Source of the DNA: Liolophura sinensis
Lineage: Eukaryota; Mollusca; Polyplacophora; Chitonida; Chitonidae
Reading direction: 5' to 3'
Assembly (NCBI RefSeq): GCF_032854445.1
Contig: NC_088302.1
Coordinates: 17,853,338 to 17,917,337 of the forward strand
Length of the DNA stretch: 64,000 nucleotides
Part shown: positions 12,767 through 25,330 of the stretch, piece by piece
Numbering within the stretch: the first letter of the stretch is position 1
How the letters are laid out: each line of letters starts with the position of its first letter
Program-made: the position numbers and the translations under genes
The notes under the pieces: generated by a model
What the model was told of the DNA's origin: nothing
The model's database searches: none
Seen by the model: the letters and a program-made list of their open reading frames with translations, nothing else

Positions 12767-14898
12767 CAGGCTTCTAAAGTACATGTGCACTGACAATTAA
12801 AACAATGACAATACAAAAACAAGTCTTCATAAAATGACACCATTTATAGATGGTAAACATGTACATGTAGACGAGCAGTAGGGTTTACAGAGTGTATACA
12901 CTGCCAGCTCTGATGATCACACAGGACACTGTGGAGAATTTATTTATTTGTTTCAATGGGTCTAATACTCTACTATAGAATATCCTGCACATACATGTAT
13001 GACAGACATCAGCTTTATGGGTAGAGGAAATCAGGATGCCTCAGCTGAGAACATGTAATTAGAGATGTTACTTGAAAGTGCTTTTTGTAAAGGTATTGAC
13101 AGTATAAAGATTTGCACTTCCTGGGTTCAGAGCTAAGGTTTTTAGGGCTTTTGAGACCACTTAGGATAAAAGCTGTGTTAGTGCATCCTTGCTATTTGTA
13201 TAATGAATAAGCTCCTGTGAACAATTCCACAAAGCCATTTCTGACTTTCTGCCAAAATAAGAAATACGATCTTTCAGCTTGTGTTTTGGGTTTTATCAAT
13301 TATTATTTTGTCCACCTCACTAATGTTAACATTAGACAAATGTGCCCAAATTTCAAAAAAAAAACGAATCATCTTAAATTTTGACTCAAGTCAGAAATGG
13401 TTTGTGGAATCGGCCCCCGTTTCATAAAGTGGACCTTGCGCTACATGTGTATAACTATGATGGTACGATGTAGCTTCTGTCGTTCTGAACACTTCAGGGC
13501 CCAGGGTTTTACACATAGTTTAGCTGATTCTGCTGCTGACATTTAAGCTGGCTATCCTAATATACATATCATATACAATCTATAGTGCCAGGGAAACCAT
13601 TTTATATAACACATGTCATAAATTGTCTATATCTAATATGATGATGATGATGATGATACTATGTACATGATACAGCTATGATAATAAATGTACATGAAGA
13701 GCATGTGCCTCATATTTATAATGTCATCAGTCAAAATATCATGCTAACACTACATCAGCATTATTTGTCCAAAGCAGCATTACCAACAAGTTTCTTAATT
13801 ACTCTGTTGAAAATCACATGAAATATTTTATTAAAATGAAATTTAGAATATATTCAGAGATAACTAATAATTACAGCTAACTTATAACAGTTAGACTGAA
13901 TTAAAGACTTGTACATGTCATATCTTTTCTCTTGGCCTGACTTGGAAGAAACCTTCGAGTTCAATTATCATCCAAAAGACATAATTCAATAAAAAAAAAA
14001 CAAGTAACACAACCGATAATAATTCCCACTTTTACAGGAACTTACATCTAAATAAGTCACTAATACTGTGATCAAGATGTGCCAGCTCACCTAAACTGCA
14101 CTCTGAACAGGGCTGGTAGGAGTTACCTCCCTCTCACAAGTCCATGCCTCTTGAACACCATGGAGCCAATCAGGATTACCTTTAACAAGAGAGCAGCGAC
14201 AGACACGTTAATGATTTATTTGATCTGGTCATAACTTAATGTCATACTCAATAATTTCTCCATGATTTTGATAAACCACCAAGTAACAGACAAAGTATCC
14301 CACATGTGATGTACAGATTTGTGCGTCACATTTGATTTATAAAAGCAAGTACATGGTCTACAATGAAGACACAACTGAGCAACAATTCCAGGCCTCGTAA
14401 ACACTGAGAGCATTTTCCCAGGTGAGGAGTGAACCGTTTAACATTAACTGTATTTGTAGGTTTTGTACATTAACATTCTGTCAGGCAGCGGCACACCTGT
14501 GACAGAAAACAGGTGCATACAGGTGCATGTACCCTAATTCCTCAACCTTTTCACATATGAAAGAGCAACTAAGAGCAATTTATGCATTTTTTATTTGATT
14601 TTGAGACTTTTGAGGTTGGATTGACCTATGTCATGGCCTCACAAAAAGTGTAATCAGTGATAAAAAAGTTTACACAGAATAATGCCTTCAGAATATGTTT
14701 GAATGAACACCTTGCAAACATGAGAAAAGGCTGAAGAATTACAGTAGGTCTGTTTATGTGTATACATTTTTTACATAAAGAATCTGATATCTACATTAAA
14801 TGTACATGATGGAAAAATTTGAATGCAAATTTCACAATGTACTGTAACTGGCATAGTATTGGTTTGTTTGACGATTATCATGACCCACTGTGAACAGC
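12767..14898. other. non-coding, probable intron sequence
   Basis: AT-rich DNA with a short GAT/ATG trinucleotide run at 13638-13658. Near 14112 is the complement of GGGAGGTAACTCC, a word that recurs in variant form at 57479 and 60352. No gene is recognised. Confidence 0.45.
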
Positions 14899-14911
14899 CT
14901 TAATGAATTTG

Positions 14912-15147
14912 ACTTTATTTGATTGATGTTTTACGCCGTACTCAAGAATATTTCACTTATACACAGGCAGGCAGTATTACGGAGGGGCAACCGGGCAGAC
15001 ACCAGGGGAAACCCACGACCATCCGCTGGTTGCTGCAAGACCTTACCACATACAGACGGAGAGGAAGCCAGCATGAGCTGGACTTGAACTCATAGTGACC
15101 GCATTGGTGAGATCCTCCTGAGTCATTACTGAGCCACGGAGGCCCCC
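14912..15147 (-). repeat. tRNA-derived SINE, family A, deleted head
   Basis: A reverse-strand copy with tail TTTATTTGATTGATGTTTTA and body GCCGTACTCAAGAATATTTC. About 24 bases between the A and B boxes are missing compared with 12334-12600. An imperfect target-site duplication (10 of 12 match) lies at 14900-14911 and 15148-15159. Confidence 0.85.
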
Positions 15148-15159
15148 TAAATGAATCTG

Positions 15160-16300
15160 TTACTGTATTCCTTGTTTGTTCACATTCATTTTGTTACTGT
15201 ATTATCAAGAAATATTAACGTGAACAGGAATATTTCCTTCTTTTTTTTTTTAAGTATACTACCTATGTAATCCAATTTAGCTATTTTTAACTTTATTGCA
15301 TGTTTGTCTGTGTGTAAATCAGTTTAAAGTAATTACATATAATTGTGACTGAATGACAGAACAAATAATAATAAACAAACAAGCAGAACTGAAAAGTGCT
15401 TAATTTAAGAATCTCATATTGGCTATATGACATAATAGTTATGCCTCTGAATGCTACTGGAGCAATAAAACTTTCAATGACTTCATAATCTTTCACCATT
15501 AAAATTTCCAATCTGCACACATTTCATTATAACACAGTAAAAATTTACATCAATAAGAGCAAATTTTGTACATGTATGTTATCGTATACTGTGATTTAAA
15601 ACAAGAATGATAACATCACATGTTGAAAGTAGGTCGAAGCACCCTCCTAAAAAACGAAGCTCAGTTACAGCTCTGTTTCCATAATGCTTACATACTTAAC
15701 AACGCCTTGCCGCAGAGGAAAACATTGGAAAGTAAATATACATCGTTAATGTGCCAACCTTTATGTCCAATCAATGGCATTAAAATGGTAATTAAGTTTG
15801 TAGAAATGTATCATGTGGGTTGCTTTACAATCCTTTACTCTATGTTAATGAGATCTGACATAAATGTACATGTACTGTGTTCTAAAATCCATAGATGTCC
15901 TCTTGAAACGGTTTATAAGCAGCCCTGAGCTTGTTGGTGCAGGACTGTTGAATTTCTCACTTCTAAACTGAGCTTCAACTGTGACTCACACAGCTGGGTG
16001 GGACTAAGTACGTGTACATGTACATGTGTATGAGAAAGTCTGAAGATTTAATCCGATGTTGCACACATGCATCTAAACTTCTGCTGTGCTTGTACATCAA
16101 AGAAACAGGCCAAAAATTAGTGAATCAATCATTATGATTTGGTCACACTTTCTTTGTCTGGAACCAACTCTCTAATAAAGGCTCCTTAAAGAAAATGTCC
16201 CGAGCTGCATGTATACTGCTGCCTTTTACTTTCCTGTGTACACACCAATTTGCTGCACAAGTCACATTCTTTACATTTTTACGGTAAATGGAATTGTGAT
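15160..16300. other. non-coding, probable intron sequence
   Basis: AT-rich, with TACATGTACATGT runs (about 16013-16026). No gene or element is recognised. Confidence 0.45.
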
Positions 16301-16690
16301 AATTCTTCCTGTCAAATTATGATCAATAAGGGTCTGTATATTAAACTGATAAGCGTCTGAAGGATGGCAATATGAGTGGAATAATGACGACACCGGGGTG
16401 AATAATAAAGCTATTTGACACCTGTGTCTGATAGGGATCCATAACACTGGCGGCTCCTTTCACAGGATGCACTTTCAGACAGACCTCTTTTAGCATTTTG
16501 TTCCCTGTGCATTTAACACTTCCTCACAGCAGTACAGTGTATTTCTGTGCAATATTAAAGACATAAAATGCATAAAGTCGGCAAAATTAATCTTGGGAGT
16601 GCTCTGCAATTTGCATGAACACATATGCCTTTTATTGCTGCTTAGCACGATTAGGCAGGTGTTGCACTAGATTAAATAAAACACTCTTTT
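16301..16690. promoter_or_regulatory. candidate conserved regulatory block
   Basis: Unlike its surroundings, this stretch lacks low-complexity runs and is rich in factor-like words: TGATAA, ATTTGCATGA, ACACCTGTG and TTTTATTGCTG. It is offered only as a candidate conserved non-coding element. Confidence 0.2.
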
Positions 16691-16699
16691 CAGCTCCAA

Positions 16700-17066
16700 A
16701 CCATTGACGGTATAATTATTTATGTATGCGATTGTTGTTTACACCATTCTCAGAATATTTCACTTATACAATGGCCATCAGTTTCATACGTAGAGGAAAC
16801 CGGAGTACCCACCAACAATCTTATGAAAATTACTGACAAACATCGTCACATGTGCTTTCCAGATATGCACACTATGCAGTGTATTAGTGGAAAACAAATA
16901 CCAAACAGCCACACAAGTGTCATCAACCATTTCTTACCCTAGTTCTTCAACCTTTTCAACCACCTCTGCCACCAATATTTTGAACCATTTGAGAAGACTA
17001 AGTAGAGAAATACTTGCAGAGTTTTATGAAGCTTGCATCTTAATAAGTGACACAAACAAATCATTT
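16700..17066. repeat. decayed dispersed repeat, copy 2
   Basis: 16730-16830 is a decayed SINE-like body in reverse orientation (CAGAATATTTCACTTATACAATGG, then GAGGAAACCGGAG). 16955-17066 matches 4789-4906. The same order of the two modules in both places suggests one repeat family of about 350 bp. Confidence 0.5.
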
Positions 17067-19078
17067 CAGACCCACAGTTAGCAGTTTAAAAAAACCTTTA
17101 TTCGATTCACTGTCCTTCTCTGCAAAACAACACTGTAAATATTTTCATTAGCATGTCGCATCATATTCACTGAACAATGCTTCTGATTGCAGGATGAATT
17201 TTTGCCTTCCACACATCAAAGAGTAACTATATAATCAGAAACCTTTGTTAGCCTCATAATTCTTACCCCGAAAGGAAGTTTCCAAGACTCTAACATTCCG
17301 CCAACATTTAATTCTAATGGTATGAATTTTACAAAGAACTTAATTGACTGACTTAAGTGACGTCAGACAAGGGACCTTGTTTTGTTGCCTTTCATACCCA
17401 ATATTATTAGTCATAATTCCTGAACAAATAACATTCATGTCTACGGTGCTATTTGTATTTAATGTAGTGAAAATCACAAAAAATAAATCAAATCAAAAAG
17501 ATATATGAAATGAACACCCGCCATTTATGGCTAGGACACTCATCCCCCATGCCTTTCATAAATCCTGGCTAGGGGTCTGGTGACAACAGGTGAATTCACA
17601 GATTTCCATTTGTCATTTGTGCCTCAAATGCTAAGGACCTTCTACTGACTGCTATTTTGAACAATGACTAATTAACAAAGTATCAATGCCTACATGTATC
17701 TGGCCTCGTCTTAGAGGATTACACAATGTACATTTTCATGTGAACAAAACCTTTTCAGTCGTTTCCAGTTTTACTCCATGTTAACTTATGTCATGCATGA
17801 AAACATCACATCATGCATTTAGTGTTGACATTTATGCTACCGCAAGTGTAAATGTAACAATACTATACATGTGTTATTTAGACCACAGTAACAAACCCTA
17901 GAATCCTCAAAAAATTCTACCAGTCATGTACATGTATAACCTATGATGTATTTGGGAATATAATTCAAATATTTTGAAGGCTACAATGTATTTCTCGGGT
18001 AAGGGACACGTACATATAAGACATTATAAAATATAACGAGCTCACACAAATTCTTCCCATAACCATGTATCAGTTGAGCATGCACAAGTGATAAGAATAG
18101 GTACATCTAAGACACATGCAGTCACTGGATGCTGACTGCAAGACCTTAGTAAGACTACACATATGCAGCAATGATATTCAGCTCTTCCCAGACGATTCCT
18201 AGATAAACTGAGTTCTTATGTCAGCAAGATTCATCTCCCCTTACTCTTGATGTGCCAGCTTTACATGTATCATTCATTAGATGTACTGATATACATAGTA
18301 CATATACCTGTATAAGAAAGTGAAAGTATTAAAAAAAAAATCTACACTGCAGTGGATGTAGGTGTACATACACCAGCCCATCCTAGAGTACATTTACATG
18401 CAAATACCCTCCCAATAGCAACCAGTGTTCATGTTACTGAAAGGCCAGTAACATGAATTTCATTTCAAAGAGGAGAACGTTCAATGTTTCAGGAGGTATC
18501 TTACTAAATTGTGTCTCAATTCAAATTAGTATAATTTATGATCAAATTAATTGCTTGGAAAATCCCCATGAGATTCTCATAAAGTAACTACTTTGGATTT
18601 TCCACAGAGATACATGTACCTGTAAGTATGTGAAGTCTATAAGATGTTATTTTGGGCACGTGATGTTAGAGAGACAAATCTGCCATATGCAGATGACGTC
18701 TGACAATCCAAAATAAAGCATGCACAGCCCAGTGCATGCACATTTCAGCAGACTCACCACTAAATACATGTACTTGTGTATAAGTTTTAGTTTAATGGGT
18801 CTTTCCAAACAAAATCCTGTCATCTCAAAGCAAAATTAGAATTGCAGACATTTTTACCCTTTCAGTTTGTAACATTTGAAGCTTTGGATAGCCAGTCACT
18901 TGTACATGTATGTATATTTATCTTTTTTGAATTTGTAAAATTTTAGCATAACACAAATAAAACTAAATTGAAAATAATCATTAAATTGGTTACAACAACA
19001 TGCATATGTCTATTCATGTGTATAACAAATGTAGTTATATCAAAACATCAAATGAAAAGCCAATGTGTTTATCAGGTA
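17067..19078. other. non-coding, probable intron sequence
   Basis: AT-rich and TACATGTA-rich. No coding region or mobile element is recognised. Confidence 0.45.
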
Positions 19079-19138
19079 TGAAGAGCCCGGGGAAAACCAC
19101 GACCATCCGCAGGTTGCCCAGTAACCTTCCCACCCCTC
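19079..19138 (-). repeat. SINE family A, internal fragment
   Basis: Contains GAGCCCGGGGAAAACCACG and CCATCCGCAGGTTGC followed by CCTTCCCA, the central body of the family in reverse orientation. Both ends are missing. Confidence 0.7.
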
Positions 19139-20069
19139 ACAAATTAAAGGTTTAATTAAATACTAATACATCTGCATGCAAACTTGTACATGTCAAGTCT
19201 ACCTCACTCAAGATTACAGCACTCTGACTGATAGCCTCTCACAACTAAATGGCTTAATGTGTTGTTTTGTCAACCCTGGCCACACACTACAGTGTTCACA
19301 GTAGGAGCTGTCTTATCTGTGTTTGTCCATGGGATTTAGAGAGTTGTCTTATCTGTAAGATGTGTATGCAGCTGTCAGCTAGACAACCCCCTGGGTTGCA
19401 GAGGTTAGTGAATCAGCAATCCTTCACATCCACCCCTGGTTACAACAACCTCCTACCCTAAACCCTCAACAAATACAGAATGCCCTGAAGCCAAAATTAA
19501 CAAAACGTTCATTTCATGTACACAAAGAGAGGTATGCTTTTCTTTTAAGTTAGCTGTTGATTTGATTATTCTTTTTGTTTTGTTTTTAAATTCACTGGGT
19601 TTGTACTAAAATTGATTTTTACTTTGAAAGATACAAGTAACAGGTTTCATGTTTTTATTACTTACACGTTTTGTTTATTTATGTCAAGACATTTGTACCA
19701 ATATTGTGACGTCATATCACAATGATTTATCTTCTATGTATACATGTACCACAACTGTATGCTCATTATAAGCTTCAACCAAGACAATCCCACTACTCTC
19801 TATCCTAATTCACCTAGCACCTCAGCCTGAGACTGAACTAGGCCATTTTCAACAAAGCTGCTATAAAAATAGTCTGAAATTCTACCCAAAAAGGCTGAAA
19901 CAAAACAGTGTAAGCCAAGCAATTTTAACCTTTACCAATGTAATCTTACCACAACAGCACAAAGCTTTTGACCTAAAATTTCATCCGTGGCTACTGCTTT
20001 ATGCAAACATGTATATAACTACTGTTATATTAATACTGTGACTTTGTGATTTACATGTAATGTAACTGC
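19139..20069. other. non-coding sequence
   Basis: No gene or repeat is recognised. The open frame at 19267-19461 shows no domain. Confidence 0.4.
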
Positions 20070-20162
20070 CCACATCAGATGTTTAATGCTGGCTGTATAC
20101 TTTAGTATTTTTCAATTATACAACAGTGGTCAGGTCTATGGTAAGAGGAACCGAGAGGATCA
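20070..20162 (-). repeat. decayed SINE-like fragment
   Basis: ACTTTAGTATTTTTCAATTATACAACAGTGG followed by CAGGTCTATGGTAAGAGGAACC matches the SINE body in reverse orientation at low similarity. Confidence 0.45.
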
Positions 20163-20391
20163 CCCCCTATCCTACATGCACATATAGCCCGAGACCTCGG
20201 TCTAAGGGTGGGGACCGCTAGCCACCCTTAGCCCAAGAGTTGTCTGCGCCTGATTTCAGTATATTGCTAATGAAGTGCTACCCCCTCGTTCAATTCCGAT
20301 GCTTGCGCTTTAGATTCGTCCTAAATACACATAAAGCACAGGAATTCTGAAAGCTAACATATTTATGCACATCTTGCCACAATCGCTACTT

Positions 20392-20489
20392 GCCTTTACA
20401 TCCCCATTCTCCTGTAAATCTTCGCCTTTACATCCCCATTCTCCTGTAAATCTTAACCTTTACATCCCCATTCTCCTGTAAATCTTCGC
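20392..20489 (+). repeat. 32-bp tandem repeat, three copies
   Basis: Three nearly identical 32-bp units starting GCCTTTACATCCCC and ending TCCTGTAAATCTT begin at 20392, 20424 and 20456. They lie inside the CpG-rich island. Confidence 0.9.
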
Positions 20490-21052
20490 CGAAGTCGAAA
20501 ATACTATTAACTTCAGCAGGTCGCCACGCGCTGCCGTGTTTTTAATATCTGGGTCAGCGAGGCGCACATACGCAGCAGCAGGTGACCTTTCCTTGACTTG
20601 GCATCTCAACATTTACACTGATACTAGAAGTCATCTATGCCTTCAATCAAACACGTCATAGGACATGGACAAAGATTTAATTTTAGCTGCTTATTCCAGG
20701 GTTAATCAGAAGTGTGACATACCAGATGTTTTGAAAAGACCATGCAATCATGGTGATACTTTCCAAAACAAGTGTATTTTGTCTTCTCTCAACTGTGTTT
20801 GGGAAAACTAACTGTTTCATTCCCCCACCACTTATTTTGGACAATGTAGGTATGATTATCCCTTATAATTTATACACGCCTGAATAGTGGATATCTCTCC
20901 CTTACCACGTGGTAACAGAATATAATATGCAAGTTTTTTCTACTTTTTTTCTGTTTACATGCCGTATCAACTTTTCTTCCTTTCCCAAGTGGGCTCTTCG
21001 CTGGTGTCCACAACATACTGGTTGTCTTTCTTTCTAATTCGATGTATCCCCC

Positions 21053-21313
21053 TTATTCCATCCTTTCCAGACATTGAAATTCTGACAACTTGCCAACTGT
21101 TGCTTTCAAGCCAGGGCACATTGATTGTCCTGCACGATGTCGTTTCTGGACTTCTGGCGTACATGCCACATCCTTCGGCAAAAAACTATCAAGGCCTTCA
21201 CGCAACGTAATGCCTGTGGTACCCAATTTTGAATGGAAAGGATGCCGAAAATAACCCCGCCTTTTCACTGCGAATTTAATCTGACAGTTTGCACAAACTG
21301 TGGGGTCCGTCAT
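21053..21313 (-). CDS. possible exon or decayed coding remnant
   Basis: An ATG-started reading frame of 86 codons beginning MTDPTVCANCQIKF, with a CxxC pair and many basic residues, in the CpG-rich island. The open frame also overlaps a second minus-strand frame (20967-21164) that reads KKDNQYVVDTSEEPTWERKKS in its last part. No known domain is recognised and no consensus splice donor lies at its end. It could be a first exon of a minus-strand gene, a pseudogene or chance. Confidence 0.2.
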   Translation of the reverse strand: MTDPTVCANCQIKFAVKRRGYFRHPFHSKLGTTGITLREGLDSFLPKDVACTPEVQKRHRAGQSMCPGLKATVGKLSEFQCLERME

Positions 21314-21420
21314 TCTGCACCACAGCCTTCTGTCAAAGTCGCGCCTTCGCAGTCACATGGCTTTCTGTCTGTCAGACCTGACTGCCAGCTGATCAAATCA
21401 TAGTGACGTAATGAAGGATG

Positions 21421-22334
21421 CACATGCATGGGGAGCAATAACACGGTTTAGTAGGTCAGAATGTCGACACAGCATGTCAGCGCAAGTCACAACTGTGAAT
21501 TATCATGGATTGACTGGTCGTAAAGGCTACCGAATGTGGAAAAACTTGGCAGAGGAACAGAGGATGACTTGGTGAACATAATTCATTGGGGTTTGCCCCG
21601 TTATAGCATGTATTGGTTCATTTTGCTCGGATTTTTCTTGCGCGTAGTTTATCCGTGCGAGGCTTTCTTACATTCCACTATTTTAACCTGGATGACTCCT
21701 CAGCTATGATCTACATCCAGCCCTGTATTAAAAGATCACAGCAGAGATCCTTGGCTAATGCACATGTACTTGGGAAACCCGTAGACTTTCATGTACATGT
21801 AATCAGGGTGACAACTTCATTGTAATTGTTAAAACCCACAAGTAACATACAAAGTTAATCATCGCTCCACATCACCTGATCGTAAATTTGACGCAACAAA
21901 ACAGCTGCCACGTGCATGTATGTTGTACAGGTTTTGAAAAAAAAGCTAGTGTGTTGCCTGAGTAAACCATGCACATGATCAGTGGTACACCATTTGTCTA
22001 CAGATAGTATATGTGACGTAAATTCTGACCGCTAGGCCAGATACAAACAATGTCACAATACACATCATTATCAGACAACTGCTGCGCAATATAAACACTC
22101 AGTGTCAATACATGCTACATACATGCTAGTTAACAGTGGATATGACAGGTTACAGCACTGAGAGAAGTAGTTGTGAGCAGATGATGCAAACTTCAGCTTT
22201 AACAGTGTCCTTCATTGCAGCCATGAACATTACAACCATGGACATTACAACATTAACCATTAAGATTATGCTTAACATTACCACACTGATCATCAAGCAC
22301 AGTTTGGTTGTAAACTGTACTGCACACAAATTAT
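21421..22334. other. non-coding sequence
   Basis: No gene or repeat is recognised. CpG density falls again to the left-half level. Confidence 0.4.
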
Positions 22335-22555
22335 ATGATGAGCATCCAGCACAGTTTGTGTAGTATGCAAATATTATAACCTCATCCAGTTCAGATTGGT
22401 TGATCACAAATTTAAACATGATCCAGTGCCATTTAGGTGGAAACACAATGTAACACCATCCAGTGCAGTTTAGGTCGGCACACATTATAACCTCGCAGAG
22501 TGTAGTATTGGTGGGCACACATTGTAACATCATCCAGTAGAGAGTGGGTGGGCAG
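22335..22555 (+). repeat. degenerate tandem repeat, about 38 bp unit
   Basis: Repeated variants of CATCCAGTGCAGTTTAGG, then GGCACACATTATAACCTC, spaced about 37-41 bases apart, five to six copies. The 127-codon minus-strand open frame over it is a by-product. Confidence 0.65.
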
Positions 22556-23064
22556 ACTTACACAGTACAGCTTAAAACACCATCCAAATAAATATATACA
22601 GTACATATACTTTAAGAGTATAAACCTGTAAGACAACATGCACACTCATGTCATCGCGGTACATTACTCGTTAATATTTCATATATGACTTTTTTGTCAT
22701 AGTAAGATGATTTTCCTGCTCTCAATACTTGTGTGGCTTTGAAGATGCTTAGGTGACTCTTTGCGAATCAAGTCTAATGTTTGTCTTTAGTTCCAACAAC
22801 ATGGTGGGCACACCTTTGTGCACATCACATTTGAAAGTACACAGTTTATGTACATCTACCTGTACACAACGGCCAAACTTTGTTACTTTAATACCGAGTT
22901 CCCAAGATGCCACATATATGTTTGTTCACATCTACTGGCATTTTCTTATGCACATGTATCAAAAGCAGTTATTCTGAAACATAAATGCAAAGCTTGCCTG
23001 CAACAGTATCCAACAACATTTTATACGTCTTATTTATAGCTATCTTATTCATATTCTATCATGT
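22556..23064. other. non-coding sequence
   Basis: No gene or element is recognised between the tandem repeat and the DIRS element. Confidence 0.4.
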
Positions 23065-23147
23065 GGTCAGCTGACAATGTGATCTTCAAGGAGAAGTCTT
23101 CGTTACCAGGCCTTATATAAGCCCTACCAACCGTCATTCCCCTGTCT
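23065..23147 (+). repeat. DIRS left inverted terminal repeat
   Basis: The reverse complement matches 25526-25606 along about 80 bases, with shared blocks such as GTCAGCTGAC, TTACCAGGCCTTAT and AAGCCCTACCAACC. Inverted terminal repeats distinguish DIRS1-like from Ngaro/PAT-like elements, which have split direct repeats. Confidence 0.85.
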
Positions 23148-23164
23148 ATTTCTATCTCGGGGCA

Positions 23165-24364
23165 GTGTGTTCAGTACACTACCAGGTAAGTTCAGTCACG
23201 ACATACCATGTCTCAGCATCCCCAACGAGTGGACAATGCTCGCAAACAACGGCCAGCCAGGGCTCACAAGCTAGTGATCAAGACTTTTCAGAATCGGAAG
23301 ATTCATTTCCCTTATTCCAGGGGTTTGACGCAGATGGAGTACCTATAATGTTGTTTCCTACTGTAAGTGCCACCGGCGCTAATGAACCAAAAGCTAACAA
23401 TGGTACCACCAGTACTAGCAAGGAAAATCAGCGTGCCACTGGCAAAAAATCTGGAGAAGGAAAAGCAGAAAGAGAAAGCCAAAGCGGTGTCAAACACACC
23501 ACATTTTCCCCTATGAAAAAAATGGGGGAAGCCGACGTGCTTTCCTTGCGTACTACTTTAGACATTGCTTCCTTACACTCACAACTAAATCAGCTGATTG
23601 CAAACACGTACTCTGTTGGTAACCAGAGTTTCGATGATAAAATTGTAGGCGACGTTTCAAAATACTTCGAAGATTTTGATGATCTTTACAGTGATACACT
23701 TGATTTACACATCGAAGCGTGAATCAGCAATTGACACTGAGGCTACTACCAGCGGCTGTTTGCCAGTCACATGTACCACTACCAGAGTGGTACCTATCAA
23801 TAACATCATGGCAGATACTGAGGGGTTTGTTGTAGCCAACATTTTTATTTCAACAGAAACCAAAGGCAACATTTTGCCAGAGAAATTAGCCACATTCGTA
23901 GGGCAAGCTTGCATTCACAAAACAGATGTTGAACAAATTATGCAAAAACATGCCATTCCATCAAATTATCCTGTGTTATTGCCGCCACGAGTAAACTTAT
24001 ATAATATGTTTACTCGTGAAATATGGAACACCTTAAATGCGGGGGGTGAAATCACGGGATGTGTTTCCCTTCAAAAATTGCAGGTGTTACTCGATTATGA
24101 CAGAAACATGCAGTTGATATCCAAACGTGTCGGCCCTTAGCTTCCAAGTCATTATCTCTACCATGCCATTCATATTTTGATGTGTCAATCGCACGACGGC
24201 AGGTGTTCAAATCGTCCCTGGCCAAAAGGTATACCGCCCTGTGCACTCCTGACGTGTCCACTACACACAGCTTTTCTGGCGACAAAATCAAAGAACAGGT
24301 GTCTGAGATAGAAAACATTGCAAGAGTGAGTAAGAGGACGGAATTACTTTCCCGTCACCCCTAA
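23165..24364 (+). pseudogene. gag: DIRS gag-like ORF, broken
   Basis: Three consecutive fragments in different frames. The first (23165-23722) opens without an ATG; it is acidic and serine-rich at the front (DFSESEDSFPLFQGFDADG) and then helical. The second (about 23800-24140) contains NYPVLLPPRVN followed by EIWNTL and a leucine-rich KLQVLL stretch. The third (about 24182-24364) has SIARRQVFKSSLAKRYTALC then THSFSGDKIKEQVSEIE. This order (proline-rich turn, W-x-L, RR near a basic helix, LC, then FGD-like) is how I recognise the gag-like protein of DIRS elements. It ends at a TAA at 24362 and is not translatable as one protein. A perfect splice-donor word (AG|GTAAGT) lies at 23187-23192, of unknown meaning. 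Confidence 0.6.
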
Positions 24365-24563
24365 ATGGCAATGGGCCTCATATGGAAGAGGCGGATTTGT
24401 CCTCTACAATTGAGGCTGACAACGAGGGGCCAAGCCGGGATGTTTCGGCCACCCAGGTAGCAAGCTACGCCTATGCCCAAGCAAGTAGCTGCAGCCAAAC
24501 CTTCCCAGCAGCCAAAGAAACACCCGGTAAAGTTCTCAGGAAATAAAGGTAAGGCAAGTTTTT

Positions 24564-24782
24564 GCAGGTGCCATTAGTAATAATATTTCTCATTGGAAAT
24601 CAATTACAAATGATCCATGGGTATTACAAAACGTTACTGGACATAAAATTGAGTTTTCTGAGGTCCCGGTACAGAGAGTGGCACCAGTTCCTATTTCATT
24701 CTCTGAAAGTGAGAAAGAACGCCGCCCAAAGAGTTCAAACTTTACGTTCCTTAACGATTTTCGGCATGTCTTTATCCTCTAA
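24564..24782 (+). pseudogene. DIRS reverse transcriptase, N-terminal stub
   Basis: Seventy-two open codons reading AGAISNNISHWKSITNDPWV at the start, then IEF and a VPVQRVAPVPISFSE stretch. The W-x-x-I-T-x-D-P-W-V-L-Q signature just before the RT fingers is characteristic of DIRS/Ngaro reverse transcriptases. The frame ends at TAA 24780-24782, before any catalytic palm motif. The following sequence (24783-24930) no longer aligns with RT, placing the internal deletion joint near here. No activity is possible. Confidence 0.75.
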
Positions 24783-24939
24783 TTAGTAAATTTTAGGGTT
24801 TATTGTTACTACTTTGCTCAAAACAACTCAACAGAGTCGACCAACACAGGTAATATTCATGTTTTTCTAGATAGTGCTTTGAGCATAATGAACACTTTGC
24901 TATCATATCTAGAACGCACAAAAGCAAAACATTGTTGTG

Positions 24940-25216
24940 ATCAGTTGTTATTGTCAAGACTTTCAAACCAGTCTGTACAGCGACCTTTTCTAGATGGTTG
25001 TGTGAGGTACTTCAAGCCTCTTCAATTGATAAATAAATGTTCAAAGCCCACTCATTTCGGGGAGCTTCGTCTTCACAAGCTTACCAAAAGGGGTTATCTG
25101 TGTGTGAAATTATGAAGGCAGCCGACTCGTCCTCATATAGGACTTCTCACGATTTTTATCATAAGCCATTAATGCCATCTGGAAGGCAATTTACCTCTGT
25201 TTTGACTGCAGAGTGA
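24940..25216 (+). pseudogene. DIRS tyrosine recombinase, C-terminal remnant
   Basis: The frame reads KPVCTATFSRWLCEVLQASS, then an in-frame TAA at 25034-25036, then the HxxR box (HSFR, His codon 25049-25051), a GASSSQAYQKG stretch and AADSSSYRTSHDFYHKP, ending at TGA 25214-25216. HxxR and the downstream FY tyrosine (codon 25157-25159) are the C-terminal catalytic residues of tyrosine recombinases. The N-terminal half with the first catalytic arginine is absent, so the remnant cannot act on its own. The W usually following AAD in relatives is replaced by S. Confidence 0.75.
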
Positions 25217-25330
25217 ATAGTTCAACACATCCTCAAATGTAGGTTTTCAGTAAAGTTCTCTATTCTCTGGTTCTGCTGTCATTTCTTTGAATATGCATGA
25301 TGACCCCGAAATAGGCCGAGGCCATATGAA

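Larger units (their letters stand above)
20160..21420. promoter_or_regulatory. CpG-rich island, possible alternative promoter
   Basis: By eye there are about 40 CG dinucleotides in 1.26 kb, about three times the density of the flanking intron-like DNA. Such islands in CpG-depleted molluscan gene bodies often mark promoters. No TATA box, start site or splice donor could be fixed. Confidence 0.35.

Noticed and set aside
14100-14175. Minus-strand mini-exon with ATG and GAGGGAG|GTAACT donor
   Set aside because: GGGAGGTAACTCC-like words recur at 57479 and 60352 and look like a widespread motif rather than a splice site.
24879-25115. 78-codon plus-strand frame in the DIRS element
   Set aside because: Shadow of the true recombinase frame, in which HxxR and the catalytic tyrosine are read.
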